DNA from: Lacisediminihabitans sp040549525
Lineage (GTDB): Bacteria > Actinomycetota > Actinomycetes > Actinomycetales > Microbacteriaceae
Assembly (NCBI RefSeq): GCF_040549525.1
Contig: NZ_JBEPTM010000006.1
Coordinates: forward strand, 62,001 to 126,000
DNA: 64,000 nt
Direction of reading: 5' to 3'
Shown in pieces: positions 49,753 to 59,805 of the stretch (position 1 is the first letter of the stretch; every line of letters starts with the position of its first letter). A program made the translations under genes and the position numbers. The notes below the pieces were generated by a model. It did not search any database and was not told the origin of the DNA. It saw nothing but the letters and a program-made list of their open reading frames with translations.

Positions 49753-50394
49753 CTAGACGGCGCCGACGATGATGTCGGGTACGGCCATGCCTTTGAGCAG
49801 TCGGTAGTTCGCGCCGACGATAGCCAGCGTACCGGCGGCGATCGCGTCGCTGATCAACTCCGAGGTCTGCACGAGCTCGGCGACGGTGTCGCGCAGGTGC
49901 TCTCGCCCCACCTCGGTCGGATCGGGGGCGGCGGAAGGATCCTCGCTGCCGGCCGCGACCCGCTTGACGGCGGGGAAGATCTTCTCGACCAGGTGGTGGA
50001 TGTGCGGGGGCAGGGGCGCGGCATCCGGCACCTGCGAGTCGATTGCGGCCCGCACTGCGCCGCACTCGTCGTGCCCGAGCACCACGATCAGGGGGACATG
50101 CAGCACGGCCACCGCGTATTCGAGGGAGCCCACCACCGAATCGGAGATGATCTGGCCGGCGTTCCGCACCACGAAGAGGTCACCGAGGCCCTTGTCGAAG
50201 ATGATCTCTGCGGCGAGCCGAGAGTCACTGCAGCCGAAGAGGGCGGCATGTGGGGTCTGCGCGCCGAGTAGTTGCTCGCGACGCTCCACGTCCTGACGCG
50301 GATGACTCGGCTCGCCTTCGACGAAACGCTTGTTGCCGCGCGTCATCTCGGCCCAGGCCTGGGTGGGGGTGCGGGGCTGATCGGCGCTGTTCAT
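49753..50394 (-). CDS. Beta-carbonic anhydrase
   Basis: Hydrates CO2 to bicarbonate, supplying carboxylases. The 213-residue protein has the zinc ligands in FGCSDSR (Cys55, with Asp57-Arg59 dyad) and LGHDECGAV (His108, Cys111). ATG 50394 overlaps the DUF4245 stop by four bases (ATGA) and has GGAAG upstream. Confidence 0.94.
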   Translation of the reverse strand: MNSADQPRTPTQAWAEMTRGNKRFVEGEPSHPRQDVERREQLLGAQTPHAALFGCSDSRLAAEIIFDKGLGDLFVVRNAGQIISDSVVGSLEYAVAVLHVPLIVVLGHDECGAVRAAIDSQVPDAAPLPPHIHHLVEKIFPAVKRVAAGSEDPSAAPDPTEVGREHLRDTVAELVQTSELISDAIAAGTLAIVGANYRLLKGMAVPDIIVGAV

Positions 50395-51038
50395 CGGCTT
50401 CCTTCGTCGAGTTGGGCGGCGACCGCCGTGGCGAGGGTGGTGAATTCCGTGGTGGGTGCGGTGCCGTGCAGCACGACGCTGCTCGACCCGATCACCGTGC
50501 TGAGCGAGTACGCGTAGTTTCCCGTGTCCTGGTCGGTGCGCCGGTCGTAGACCGTCCAGTCGTGCCCACCGAGGGAGGTCGAGCCCGTTGACCGCACATT
50601 GGCGAGTTCGTTCGCCACCCAGGTGGGATTGGCGTCGATGCCCTGCACGAGGCCGATGTACTGGTTGGACGGGGTGATGAATCCGACCCTCCAGGCGAGC
50701 ACCGAATCGGAGCCGGTCGTGAGCCCGTCGTCGTTCGCGCTCCACCCGGCGGGCAGCGCGGGGGCGGCGAGCACCTGCCCGGCCTGAGGCTCGGATGCCG
50801 TGGCATCGGCCCGGTAGTCGACCGCTGCGCGCGGTGGACCATCGGGACGCACCACGACGAGCACGAGCACGAACACGACGGCGAGGGAGGCCAGAAGGGC
50901 GAGAACCAGGTTGCGCAGGGTCTGGTTTGCGCGGTGTTTGCGCGAATTCTCCGCCTTGCGGGCGGCGGTCTCCTCCGGGGTCTCCGGTCGACCGAGCTCC
51001 GCCACGATGCGGGGAGGGCGATTCCTTTCGGCGGCCAC
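50391..51038 (-). CDS. DUF4245 membrane-anchored protein
   Basis: A 215-residue protein of the actinobacterial DUF4245 family. The basic, charged N-terminus (AARKAENSRKHRANQTLRN) leads into one transmembrane helix (LVLALLASLAVVFVLVLVVV, about 44-63) and an extracytoplasmic domain of about 150 residues. Function unknown. GTG 51038 lies four bases after xseB; in many actinobacteria this gene sits beside xseB and fructose-bisphosphatase or fumarase, as here. Confidence 0.85.
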   Translation of the reverse strand: MAAERNRPPRIVAELGRPETPEETAARKAENSRKHRANQTLRNLVLALLASLAVVFVLVLVVVRPDGPPRAAVDYRADATASEPQAGQVLAAPALPAGWSANDDGLTTGSDSVLAWRVGFITPSNQYIGLVQGIDANPTWVANELANVRSTGSTSLGGHDWTVYDRRTDQDTGNYAYSLSTVIGSSSVVLHGTAPTTEFTTLATAVAAQLDEGSR

Positions 51039-51042
51039 AGGG

Positions 51043-51306
51043 TCAGCCCTTGGTGGCGTCAGGCAGCTGTGCAGAGCGTGCAGCGTCCAGCCGCGCCTTC
51101 GCGCCGATCAGCCACTCTTCGCAACGGCGGGCCAGGGCTTCGCCGCGCTCCCACAGGGCCAGCGACTGCTCGAGGGTGGATGAACCCTGTTCGAGTTCGT
51201 TCACCACCCGGATCAGTTCATCGCGCGCCTGCTCGTACGACAGCTCAGAAACCCCGCCGGAAGCGGAGGGAGTCGAAGCGGGAGAAGTGGAGGGAGTGGA
51301 TGCCAC
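51043..51306 (-). CDS. xseB: Exodeoxyribonuclease VII small subunit
   Basis: The 87-residue XseB partner of XseA; the two form ExoVII, which degrades single-stranded DNA. The core SYEQARDELIRVVNELEQG and LEQSLALWERGEALARRCEEWL is typical. A Ser/Pro-rich N-terminus of about 20 residues is extra. The GTG start has a TAGAAT box six bases upstream which also contains the xseA stop codon. Confidence 0.93.
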   Translation of the reverse strand: MASTPSTSPASTPSASGGVSELSYEQARDELIRVVNELEQGSSTLEQSLALWERGEALARRCEEWLIGAKARLDAARSAQLPDATKG

Positions 51307-51312
51307 GGGTCG

Positions 51313-51318
51313 ATTCTA
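51313..51318 (-). promoter_or_regulatory. Leaderless-type -10 box (TAGAAT) for xseB, overlapping the xseA stop
   Basis: On the minus strand TAGAAT ends 6 bases before GTG 51306, and its TAG is the stop codon of xseA. xseB can therefore be expressed independently of xseA. Confidence 0.55.
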
Positions 51319-52554
51319 ACCGGCCGCGCCGGGAGCATCCGGTGGGGGAGTGACGGTTGCGGAAGCCGAGCCGTCGGCGAGGGTGAGAAGGAGGGGAGTG
51401 CCGGGAACGGCATCCGCAGAACTCCTCAGCACCGCGCCTCCCGGGAGTTGGGCGATGGCGTATCCCCGGTCGAGGGTGCGCTGGGGGGAGAGGGCCCGCA
51501 GCTGGGAGCGCAGGTCGAGCACGGCGCCGTGCGAGCGCTCGAGCAGTCGTTCGATGAGTTCGGCGCTCCGGCCGACGTAGCGACCGAGCTCTTCTGCGCG
51601 GGAGTCGACGATCCAGGAGGATGCGGTGAGCACCGGTCGTGACCTCAGCTGTTCGAGACGGTCGATCTCGGTGCGCACCTGCGAGGTCATGCGGTTGCCG
51701 ATGCGCGCGCGAGCCTGTTGCACGCGAGCAAGTTCGTCCGCGACATCCGGCACGACCCGCTTCGCCGCGTCCGTGGGGGTGGATGCCCGCAGGTCGGCGA
51801 CGTCGTCGAGCAGGGGGCGGTCGGCCTCGTGCCCGATCGCACTGACGATGGGCGTGACGCAGGCCGCGGCGGTGCGCACGAGGGTCTCGTCGCTGAAGAC
51901 GAGGAGATTCTGGAAGTCGCCTCCCCCGCGCGCCACGATGATCACGTCGACATCGGGATCCGCATCCAGGGTGCGCAACGCCGCAGTGACCTCGGCGGCA
52001 GCACGATCGCCCTGCACCGCCGTGTGTACCACGCGGAACTCCACGGCGGGCCAGCGCAACTGGGCATTGCGCAAGACATCCTTCTCGGCGTCCGAATCCT
52101 TGCCGGTGATCAGCCCGATGCACCCGGGAAGGAAGGGAAGCGGCCTCTTGCGATCCATGTCGAAGAGCCCCTCGGCGCGCAGCGACTGGCGGAGGCGCTC
52201 GAGGCGCTCGAGCAGGTCGCCGAGGCCGACATGGCGCATCTCGAACACCTGCATGGTGAGCGAGCCGCCCTTGACCCAGTAGTTCGGTTTGACCAGGGTC
52301 ACCACCCGGTCGCCCTGCTTCAGGTCGGTCGGCAGCTTCGCCTTCACCGACGACCAGACGGTGAATCCCACTGTCGCGTCGGCATCGAGGTCTTTGAGTT
52401 TGCCGTAGACGTTGCCCCCAGAGAGCCCCCATTGGGTGATCTCACCTTCGACCCAGACGGCTCCGAGTCGATCGATCCAGCCCTTGATTTTCGCGGAGAG
52501 CAGGGCGACCGGCCACGGGGAGTCCACGGTGGATGGCCCCGGATCGATAGTCAC
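51316..52554 (-). CDS. xseA: Exodeoxyribonuclease VII large subunit
   Basis: The catalytic subunit of ExoVII, 412 residues. An N-terminal OB fold (VWVEGEITQWGLSGGNVYGKL) is followed by the nuclease domain with VDVIIVARGGGDFQNLLVFS and SAIGHEADRPLLDDVADLRA, then a long coiled coil. GTG 52554 has GGGAGGG six bases upstream and is preferred over ATG 52590. It diverges from ispH. Confidence 0.95.
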   Translation of the reverse strand: MTIDPGPSTVDSPWPVALLSAKIKGWIDRLGAVWVEGEITQWGLSGGNVYGKLKDLDADATVGFTVWSSVKAKLPTDLKQGDRVVTLVKPNYWVKGGSLTMQVFEMRHVGLGDLLERLERLRQSLRAEGLFDMDRKRPLPFLPGCIGLITGKDSDAEKDVLRNAQLRWPAVEFRVVHTAVQGDRAAAEVTAALRTLDADPDVDVIIVARGGGDFQNLLVFSDETLVRTAAACVTPIVSAIGHEADRPLLDDVADLRASTPTDAAKRVVPDVADELARVQQARARIGNRMTSQVRTEIDRLEQLRSRPVLTASSWIVDSRAEELGRYVGRSAELIERLLERSHGAVLDLRSQLRALSPQRTLDRGYAIAQLPGGAVLRSSADAVPGTPLLLTLADGSASATVTPPPDAPGAAG

Positions 52555-52591
52555 GAGCAGCCCTCCCAGTACCTCGCCAGCGCACCCCACG

Positions 52592-52597
52592 TAGAAT
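52592..52597 (+). promoter_or_regulatory. Leaderless-type -10 box (TAGAAT) for ispH
   Basis: Ends 7 bases before GTG 52605. Confidence 0.6.
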
Positions 52598-52604
52598 CTG
52601 AAGG

Positions 52605-53696
52605 GTGAGCACCATTACCAACGGCGAGGCCGTCAGCCTGAATATGCCGCGCGTTCCCGCGGTACGCAACAGGCTACGGGACATCCCCGTCGCGGGAGAG
52701 AAGCGGGTGCTGCTCGCGGCACCGCGCGGCTACTGTGCAGGAGTGGACCGGGCGGTCATCGCCGTGGAGAAGGCGCTCGAGCATTACGGGTCGCCGGTCT
52801 ACGTGCGCAAACAGATCGTGCACAACATCCACGTGGTCTCCACCCTCGAGAAGCAGGGCGCGATCTTCGTCGACGAGGTCGACGAAGTGCCGGAGGGGGC
52901 ACACATCGTCTTCTCCGCCCACGGCGTTTCCCCCGCTGTCGTCGCGGCAGCGGCCGAGCGCAATCTCGAGGCGATCGACGCCACCTGCCCGCTGGTGACC
53001 AAGGTGCATCGCGAGGCCGTGCGTTTCGCCCGCGACGACTTCCACATCCTGCTGATCGGCCATGCCGGTCACGAAGAGGTCGAGGGCACCATGGGTCACG
53101 CCCCGGATCGCACGACCCTGGTGAACAGCCCCGCGGATGTCGCGACCCTCGAGGTCGCGGACCCGGACAACCTCGTCTGGCTCAGCCAGACCACCCTGAG
53201 CGTCGACGAGACGATGGAGACCGTCCGGCTGCTGCGGGAGCGCTTCCCCCGGTTGCACAATCCGCCGAGCGATGACATCTGCTACGCCACCCAGAACCGC
53301 CAGGTCGCGATCAAGAAGGTCGCCGAATCGGCCGAACTCGTGATCGTGGTCGGCTCCGCCAACAGCTCCAACACCGTGAGACTCGTGGATGTCGCGCTCG
53401 AGAACGGCGCGAAGGCCGCCTACCGGGTGGACTACGCGAGCGAGATCCAGCAGGAGTGGCTCGACGGTGTCACGACCGTCGGCGTCACCTCCGGGGCATC
53501 CGTGCCAGAAGTGCTCGTGCAGGAAGTGCTCGACGATCTCGCCGATGCCGGCTACGGCTCGGTGAGCCAGGTCGTCACCGCGGAGGAGGACCTCATGTTC
53601 TCGCTGCCCAAGGAGTTGCGCAAGGACGCGAACGGCCAGGATGACGCGCGGGGGCTCGGAGGCCGCATCCGCCAGCTCGATTGGCAGCAGAAGTGA
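52605..53696 (+). CDS. ispH: 4-hydroxy-3-methylbut-2-enyl diphosphate reductase
   Basis: The last step of the MEP pathway, giving IPP and DMAPP. The 363-residue iron-sulfur enzyme keeps the three cluster cysteines: PRGYCAGVDRA (Cys44), DATCPLVTKVH (about 128) and DDICYATQNRQ (about 226), plus the His residues in IVHNIH and SAHGVSP. An extension of about 30 residues precedes the core, common in actinobacteria. The product feeds the UppS enzyme at 43949. Confidence 0.96.
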   Translation: MSTITNGEAVSLNMPRVPAVRNRLRDIPVAGEKRVLLAAPRGYCAGVDRAVIAVEKALEHYGSPVYVRKQIVHNIHVVSTLEKQGAIFVDEVDEVPEGAHIVFSAHGVSPAVVAAAAERNLEAIDATCPLVTKVHREAVRFARDDFHILLIGHAGHEEVEGTMGHAPDRTTLVNSPADVATLEVADPDNLVWLSQTTLSVDETMETVRLLRERFPRLHNPPSDDICYATQNRQVAIKKVAESAELVIVVGSANSSNTVRLVDVALENGAKAAYRVDYASEIQQEWLDGVTTVGVTSGASVPEVLVQEVLDDLADAGYGSVSQVVTAEEDLMFSLPKELRKDANGQDDARGLGGRIRQLDWQQK

Positions 53697-54280
53697 CCGA
53701 GCAGCCCGGGGCGGAGCTGCCGAAATACGGCGAGCGTCGTCCGCGGCCGCAGTACGGCGAATACGCCACCCCGCAGGAGCAGGCGAAGATCATCGCCGAT
53801 TCCCTGCCGCCGGTGTCACCCCTTCTCGTGCCGCCGACGATCCCGGGGGTTCCGAACCCGCCGGATGCCTCCGCTCGTGTCGGAACGTCCCCACCGCCTG
53901 CCGGGCGCCGGCCGCGTCGCTGGGACCTCATCCTCTCGGCGGCTCTGCTCGGTTACGCGACGATCAACGTGATCGCTCAACTGGCGATTCGCGACACCCT
54001 CGCGACGATTGCCACGCAGTTCTACCTGACCCAGGGCATCGGCGACTACAGGCCGACCGCCCTCACCGCCAGCCTCGGCGACACTCTCAACATCATCACC
54101 TTCGCGTTGTTCGTCGTGACCGTGCTCGGCACGGTGTGGATGCTGCGCCACGGCCGCATCGCGTTCTGGGTGCCGATCGCCGGGGGAGTGCTCGCGACCA
54201 TCGTGGCTCTCGTGTTCGTGGTCATCCTGCTGCAGTCCGACCCGGCGTTCTCCGCGTACCTCGGCAAGCTTCGGGGCTAG
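53693..54280 (+). CDS. DUF6264-like membrane protein
   Basis: A 195-residue protein resembling the Microbacteriaceae DUF6264 family. The soluble N-terminus contains RRPRPQYGEYATPQEQ and a proline-rich stretch, then three or four transmembrane helices (about 76-95, 128-148, 160-182). GTG 53693 overlaps the ispH stop by four bases (GTGA), so it is cotranscribed. Function unknown. Confidence 0.72.
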   Translation: MTEQPGAELPKYGERRPRPQYGEYATPQEQAKIIADSLPPVSPLLVPPTIPGVPNPPDASARVGTSPPPAGRRPRRWDLILSAALLGYATINVIAQLAIRDTLATIATQFYLTQGIGDYRPTALTASLGDTLNIITFALFVVTVLGTVWMLRHGRIAFWVPIAGGVLATIVALVFVVILLQSDPAFSAYLGKLRG

Positions 54281-54306
54281 CTCGCGGAGCCACGCGCCCA
54301 GCAAAA

Positions 54307-54364
54307 CGGGCGAGTACGCACATTCCGGGCCGGCGTGCTGGCCCGTGGTGTCCGCACTCGCCCG
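54307..54364. terminator. Long imperfect inverted repeat between convergent genes
   Basis: Two 25-base arms (54307-54331 and 54340-54364) match as inverted repeats at 20 of 25 positions around an 8-base loop; the outer nine (CGGGCGAGT/ACTCGCCCG) and inner five (GGGCC/GGCCC) pairs are perfect. It lies between the DUF6264-like gene and fba, which point towards each other, so a two-way terminator is likely. No T-tract is present. Confidence 0.5.
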
Positions 54365-54395
54365 GCTTGGGAGAATGTGGCGCGTGCGGTGCGGC

Positions 54396-55421
<1,026 letters not shown>

Positions 55422-55537
55422 GGAGATCTCCTTCGTGCGCGCGGTGCGTGTGGGTCTGGTGTGACCCCGAGTCTATTGAACTAAAGAACCCGGGATCTTT
55501 CGACTACCTCCGCGCGACGTCGATCACCGCCGCTCGA

Positions 55538-55543
55538 TAGCCT
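55538..55543 (+). promoter_or_regulatory. Leaderless-type -10 box (TAGCCT) for glpX
   Basis: Ends 6 bases before GTG 55550; no Shine-Dalgarno sequence. Confidence 0.6.
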
Positions 55544-55549
55544 TGACGG

Positions 55550-56533
55550 GTGAACACTGACACCGGATCGATCTTTCTGCACCCCGACCGCAACCTGGGA
55601 ATGGAGCTGGTGAGAGCGACCGAAGCAGCCGCGATCAGGGCCGTGCCGTTCATCGGGCGAGGCGACAAGAATGCCGCCGACGGCGCCGCTGTCGATGCGA
55701 TGCGCAAGTTCCTCGGCACCGTCGACTTCGACGGACTCGTCGTGATCGGCGAGGGCGAGAAGGACGACGCCCCGATGCTCTACAACGGCGAGCATGTCGG
55801 CACAGGCCAGGGGCAGGCCTGCGACATCGCCGTCGACCCGATCGACGGCACCTCCCTCACGGCAGCGGGCCGGCAGAATGCGCTGTCGATGATCGCCGTC
55901 GCCGATCGCGGAAGCATGTACGACCCCTCCGCCGTCTTCTACATGGACAAGATCGTCACCGGTCACGAGGGGCACGGGGTCGTCGACCTTCGCAAACCGA
56001 TCGGTGAGAACATCCGCGCGCTCGCGAAGGCGATGAAGAAGGATGTCGCGGACCTCGTCGTGGCCGTTCTCGACCGTCCGCGCCACGCGCAGCTGATCGA
56101 GGAGATCCGCGAGGCGGGCGCCGGCACGCGCCTCCTGCTCGACGGGGATGTCGCCGGCGGCATCAACGCGGCCCGCTATGACGCCCGCATCGACATGTGC
56201 GTCGGCCGCGGCGGCACGCCGGAGGGCATCATCACGGCGTGCGCGCTCAAGGGGCTGGGGGGATTCATTCAGGCCAGGCTCGCACCGCAGAACGACGATG
56301 AGCGCCAGAAGGCGATCGATGCCGGGCACGACCTCGAGCGCATCCTCGAGATCGACGACCTGGTGACGAGCGACAACACCTACTTCGTGGCCACCGGCGT
56401 CACCGACGGCCAGCTGGTCGGAGGGGTGCGCAAGAAGGGTCCGATCATCCGTACCGAGAGCATCGTGCTCCGCGGCCGCTCCGGCACGATCCGTCGTGTC
56501 GTCGCCGACCACCTCGCGGAGAAGTGGCTCTAA
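55550..56533 (+). CDS. glpX: Class II fructose-1,6-bisphosphatase
   Basis: The gluconeogenic phosphatase of actinobacteria, 327 residues. The metal site is seen in IGRGDKNAADGAAV, VVIGEGEKDDAPML and VDPIDGTSLTAAGR; substrate-binding GDVAGGINAARYDARI and GGTPEGIITA follow. It is leaderless, in contrast to the divergent fbaA with its Shine-Dalgarno sequence. It ends seven bases from the convergent rmuC gene. Confidence 0.96.
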   Translation: MNTDTGSIFLHPDRNLGMELVRATEAAAIRAVPFIGRGDKNAADGAAVDAMRKFLGTVDFDGLVVIGEGEKDDAPMLYNGEHVGTGQGQACDIAVDPIDGTSLTAAGRQNALSMIAVADRGSMYDPSAVFYMDKIVTGHEGHGVVDLRKPIGENIRALAKAMKKDVADLVVAVLDRPRHAQLIEEIREAGAGTRLLLDGDVAGGINAARYDARIDMCVGRGGTPEGIITACALKGLGGFIQARLAPQNDDERQKAIDAGHDLERILEIDDLVTSDNTYFVATGVTDGQLVGGVRKKGPIIRTESIVLRGRSGTIRRVVADHLAEKWL

Positions 56534-56540
56534 CGCAGCG

Positions 56541-57872
56541 TCAGTCGGTGCCCGGCCCCGCCTCGAGAGCACTCACGATCTCGAGCTCTGCGACGAGTTC
56601 GAACGCGCTGAGATCGCGGGGCAGTTCCTCGATCTCGGCGTGGGTCCCGAGCACCTTCGACTCGTCGAGCACGTTGAGTTTGCGAGCGGACGGCAGCACC
56701 TGGCGTTCGAGCGAACCGACGAAACCGTTGTAGTTCTTCACGGTGCTCTCGATGGAGCGACCGAGCTTCTCGATGTGGCCCGCGAGGGTCGCGAGGCGCC
56801 CGTAGAGCTCGCGACTGGTCTCGAAGAGCATCTTCGCCTCCTGCGTCACGACGTCCTGCTGCCAGCTGAAGGCCACGGTCTTCAGCACCGACCAGAGGGT
56901 GACGGGGGAGGAGAGCGCGACGCGCTTCGAGAAGGCGTAATCCATGATCCCGGGGTCCGCCTCCATGGCGGACGCCACGAGGGATTCGCTCGGGATGAAC
57001 GCGATCACGAGCTCGGGGGAGGCTTCGAGCCCGGCCCAGTAGGCCTTGCTGCCCAGGGTATCGATGTGGGCCCGCACCGCCCGGACGTGCTGCTTGATGA
57101 AGGCCTCGCGCCGCGCCCCCTCCTCGCCCGTCGCGGTGACGGCGATCTGGCTCGCCTCGAGGTAGGCGGTGAACGGCACCTTCGCATCCACGGCGATGTT
57201 CTTCCCGCCTGGCAGGTGGATGACCATGTCCGGTCGGCCGGATCCGGCATCCGAGGAGATGCTCGACTGCACATCGAAGTCGACCCGCTCGATGAGGCCG
57301 GCCGCCTGCACCACGTTGCGCAGTTGGGTCTCTCCCCACACTCCGCGGGTGGCGTTGTTGCGGAGTGCCGAGGCGAGGGATTCCGCAGTGCTGCGCAGGC
57401 GCTCCTCCGATTCCGTGGCGTTGCGGAGCTGCTGCGTCAGCTGGCCGTGCTGGAGGCTGCGCTGGGTCTCGAGCTCTGTCACCTTCAGCTGCATGCTGCG
57501 CAGGGACTCCTGCACCGGGGTCAGGGCCTGGAGCACCGTGCTCTCCCGCTGCTGCCGTTCTGCTTCGGCGGCCTGATCCCGACGCTGGCGGTCCACCAGC
57601 TCGCGATACTGCTCCTGCTGTGCGGCGACCTGCTCCTTCAGCGCGACCGCTGTGGCCTGGATAGCGGCGAGTTCGGAGCCGAGCTGTGACCTCCTGGTCG
57701 CCTCCTCCGCCCGAACGGCCCCGAGGGCGAGTTCGTGCTGGGAGGCGAGGAGTGCGGGATCGACGCCGACCGGGACATCCGCTCTTCGGGTGCGCGCGAA
57801 CAGCAGCCCGATGACCGCGCCGAGCACGATTCCGACGACAAGGCCGATGATGAGGGCTGCAATGGGATCCAT
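56541..57872 (-). CDS. rmuC: DNA recombination protein RmuC
   Basis: Limits inversions at short repeats; a nuclease-fold protein of 443 residues. One N-terminal transmembrane helix (LIIGLVVGIVLGAVIGLLF) is followed by a long coiled coil (about 40-150) and the RmuC domain (about 165-400) with GVWGETQLRNVVQAAGL, DMVIHLPGGKNIAVDAKVPF and VIAFIPSESLVASAM. ATG 57872 is the family start. CAGACT six bases upstream is a near match to the leaderless box. Confidence 0.93.
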   Translation of the reverse strand: MDPIAALIIGLVVGIVLGAVIGLLFARTRRADVPVGVDPALLASQHELALGAVRAEEATRRSQLGSELAAIQATAVALKEQVAAQQEQYRELVDRQRRDQAAEAERQQRESTVLQALTPVQESLRSMQLKVTELETQRSLQHGQLTQQLRNATESEERLRSTAESLASALRNNATRGVWGETQLRNVVQAAGLIERVDFDVQSSISSDAGSGRPDMVIHLPGGKNIAVDAKVPFTAYLEASQIAVTATGEEGARREAFIKQHVRAVRAHIDTLGSKAYWAGLEASPELVIAFIPSESLVASAMEADPGIMDYAFSKRVALSSPVTLWSVLKTVAFSWQQDVVTQEAKMLFETSRELYGRLATLAGHIEKLGRSIESTVKNYNGFVGSLERQVLPSARKLNVLDESKVLGTHAEIEELPRDLSAFELVAELEIVSALEAGPGTD

Positions 57873-57919
57873 GCGGCAAGTCTGTCAGCCGGCCCCGACA
57901 ATGGCCGGGCGCCGCGGTG

Positions 57920-58522
57920 TCAGGCCCGGAACAGGGGGGTCGAATCCGCCGATCGCGCCCCGATCGCGCCGATGCGGCACCCGGTGATGCTGGCGAGCTC
58001 CTCGATCGATGACGCGTCGTGCCGATTCGCGGCGTGCACGATGATCGCGGCGCAGGCCTCGGAGTCGGCGAGGGCATCGTGGTGGGCGAAGTCCTCGAAG
58101 CCTGCAGCCATTGCGGCTACCGTCAGCCGGTAGGAGTCGAGGGTGTAGGTCTTGCGCGCGACCTGGAGGCTGCAGAGGTAGCGGAAGTCGGGGATGTCGA
58201 CGAAGCTGGCCCGGCACGCGCCCGAGATGACTCCCATATCGAAGCCGGCGTTGTGGGCGACGAGGAAGTCGTCGTCGGCGAAGGCCACGAGGTCGGCCAA
58301 TTGCTCACTCCAGAGCTTGGCCTCCGCGACATCCGGCGCCATGATGCCGTGGATGCGGGTGTTCCACTCGGTGAAGTGGTCGAACCCGGCCGGAGGGCGG
58401 ATGAACCAAGCCACCCGGTCGACGACCAGGCCGTCGCGCACCTTCACCAGTCCCACCGAGCAGGCCGAGGCATTCGAAGAATTGGCGGTCTCGAAGTCGA
58501 TCGCGGTGAAGTCAAGAGGCAT
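57920..58522 (-). CDS. DnaQ-like 3'-5' exonuclease
   Basis: A DEDDh exonuclease of 200 residues. Exo I is FTAIDFETANSS (Asp9, Glu11), Exo II lies in VAHNAGFDMGV and Exo III in HHDALADSEACA, with the catalytic His. It resembles stand-alone epsilon-like exonucleases rather than a polymerase III subunit in context. No partner domain such as BRCT or UvrC-like is attached. Confidence 0.9.
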   Translation of the reverse strand: MPLDFTAIDFETANSSNASACSVGLVKVRDGLVVDRVAWFIRPPAGFDHFTEWNTRIHGIMAPDVAEAKLWSEQLADLVAFADDDFLVAHNAGFDMGVISGACRASFVDIPDFRYLCSLQVARKTYTLDSYRLTVAAMAAGFEDFAHHDALADSEACAAIIVHAANRHDASSIEELASITGCRIGAIGARSADSTPLFRA

Positions 58523-58628
58523 GATCGCATCGTCTCACGCTCCTCCGACCACGCCCCGGGAGCGACGGCGGCGATCCGCACGACTGGGGGTCGGCATCGC
58601 GGCGCTGCCAGGGACGAGCGGCGCTGCC

Positions 58629-58634
58629 TAGGAT
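58629..58634 (+). promoter_or_regulatory. Leaderless-type -10 box (TAGGAT)
   Basis: Ends 6 bases before ATG 58641. Confidence 0.6.
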
Positions 58635-58640
58635 GAACTG

Positions 58641-59033
58641 ATGCCCGACGTGCGCGACCCCACCGATCTCGAGCGCACCATCGTGCTCGCCCAATCCGGG
58701 CGGGCGACCACGGCTCAGGTGCTCGAGTCGCTCGCGGTGAGCCCGGTGATCGTGCCGAGCGCGACCGAGATCGTCGACAACCTCGACCAGTTGCAGCCGG
58801 TGCTGTTCGACATCGGCGGAGTCTCGATGCTCGCCGTGTTCACCCACGACGACCAGATCGCCGAGTTCGGGCGTCTCGCCGCGTTCGGCGTCTCGATCGT
58901 CGGTCGCTCCCTCCTCGCATCCATCCCGCCCGGTGCGGGAATCGTCGTCAATCCGAGCCGGTCGATCGGCTTCGAGCTGCTACCGGAGGGAATCGGCCTG
59001 TTCTTGGCAGAGCTCCGCAACCGCCGGGACTAG
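58641..59033 (+). CDS. SseB N-terminal-domain-like protein
   Basis: A small soluble protein of 130 residues resembling the SseB N-terminal domain family: a short helical start (LERTIVLAQSGRATTAQVLE), then VIVPSATEIVDN, LAVFTHDDQIAEF and the closing VVNPSRSIGFELLPEGI. The family is widespread in actinobacteria and has no assigned biochemical role. It has its own leaderless promoter, and its stop codon forms part of the next one. Confidence 0.7.
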   Translation: MPDVRDPTDLERTIVLAQSGRATTAQVLESLAVSPVIVPSATEIVDNLDQLQPVLFDIGGVSMLAVFTHDDQIAEFGRLAAFGVSIVGRSLLASIPPGAGIVVNPSRSIGFELLPEGIGLFLAELRNRRD

Positions 59034-59036
59034 CCT
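59031..59036 (+). promoter_or_regulatory. Leaderless-type -10 box (TAGCCT), overlapping a stop codon
   Basis: Ends 6 bases before ATG 59043. Its TAG is the stop codon of the SseB-like gene. Confidence 0.6.
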
Positions 59037-59042
59037 CGAGCG

Positions 59043-59783
59043 ATGGACGAGAATCGCACCTCGGAGCACGCCAGTTCCTTCGGCCGGGCGGCGGGGGCGT
59101 ATGACAGCGCCCGCCCCGGCTATCCGGATGCGGCTGTCGACTGGCTCGTGCCGGCGCACGCTCGAACGGTGCTCGACATCGGGGCGGGCACGGGCAAATT
59201 CACGAGGTCTCTCGTGCGGCGCGGCTTCGCCACGATCGCCGTCGAACCAGATCCCCTGATGCGGCAGAGACTCGTCGAATCGCTCCCCACGGTGCAGGCG
59301 CTCGGCGGCACGGCCGAAGCGATCCCGCTCCCGGATGATTGCGTGGATGCCGTGACGGTCGCGCAAGCCTGGCACTGGGTCGACCGCCCGGCGGCGACCG
59401 CGGAGATCGCGCGTGTGCTGCGACCGGGCGGCACGCTGGGGCTCGTGTGGAACATCCGGGATGAGTCGGTTGGCTGGGTGAATCGGCTCAGCGACATCAT
59501 GGGGTCCAGCGACGCGGAGCGTTTCATCGCGGGTGACATCTCGGTCGGGGAGCCCTTCGGCGCGCTGGAGGAGGCCCAGTTCGAGTGGGCGAACAGCATC
59601 GGGGTGGAGTCCCTCGTGAACCTCGTCGCCTCCCGCAGCTACATCATCACGGCCACGGACGAGGTGCGCGCGGCGGTGCTCTCCGCGGTGCGCGAGCTCG
59701 CGGCATCCGATCCCGCCCTCGCGGGCAGGGAGACCTTCGAGCTGCCGTACCGCACGCACTGCTTCCGCGCGGTGCTGGGATGA
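59043..59783 (+). CDS. Class I SAM-dependent methyltransferase
   Basis: A 246-residue methyltransferase of the Methyltransf_11 type. Motif I is TVLDIGAGTGKFTRSL (about 42-57), the post-I acidic residue is in IAVEPD, and AWHWVDRPAATAEIARVLRPGG is typical of yeast Crg1-like and UbiE-like proteins. The substrate is unknown. Neighbours give no pathway. Confidence 0.88.
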   Translation: MDENRTSEHASSFGRAAGAYDSARPGYPDAAVDWLVPAHARTVLDIGAGTGKFTRSLVRRGFATIAVEPDPLMRQRLVESLPTVQALGGTAEAIPLPDDCVDAVTVAQAWHWVDRPAATAEIARVLRPGGTLGLVWNIRDESVGWVNRLSDIMGSSDAERFIAGDISVGEPFGALEEAQFEWANSIGVESLVNLVASRSYIITATDEVRAAVLSAVRELAASDPALAGRETFELPYRTHCFRAVLG

Positions 59784-59791
59784 CGCACCGG

Positions 59792-59797
59792 TACCAT
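59792..59797 (+). promoter_or_regulatory. -10 box (TACCAT) for ychF
   Basis: Ends 8 bases before GTG 59806, so the transcript would carry one or two leader bases at most. Confidence 0.5.
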
Positions 59798-59805
59798 TGA
59801 GCCTC

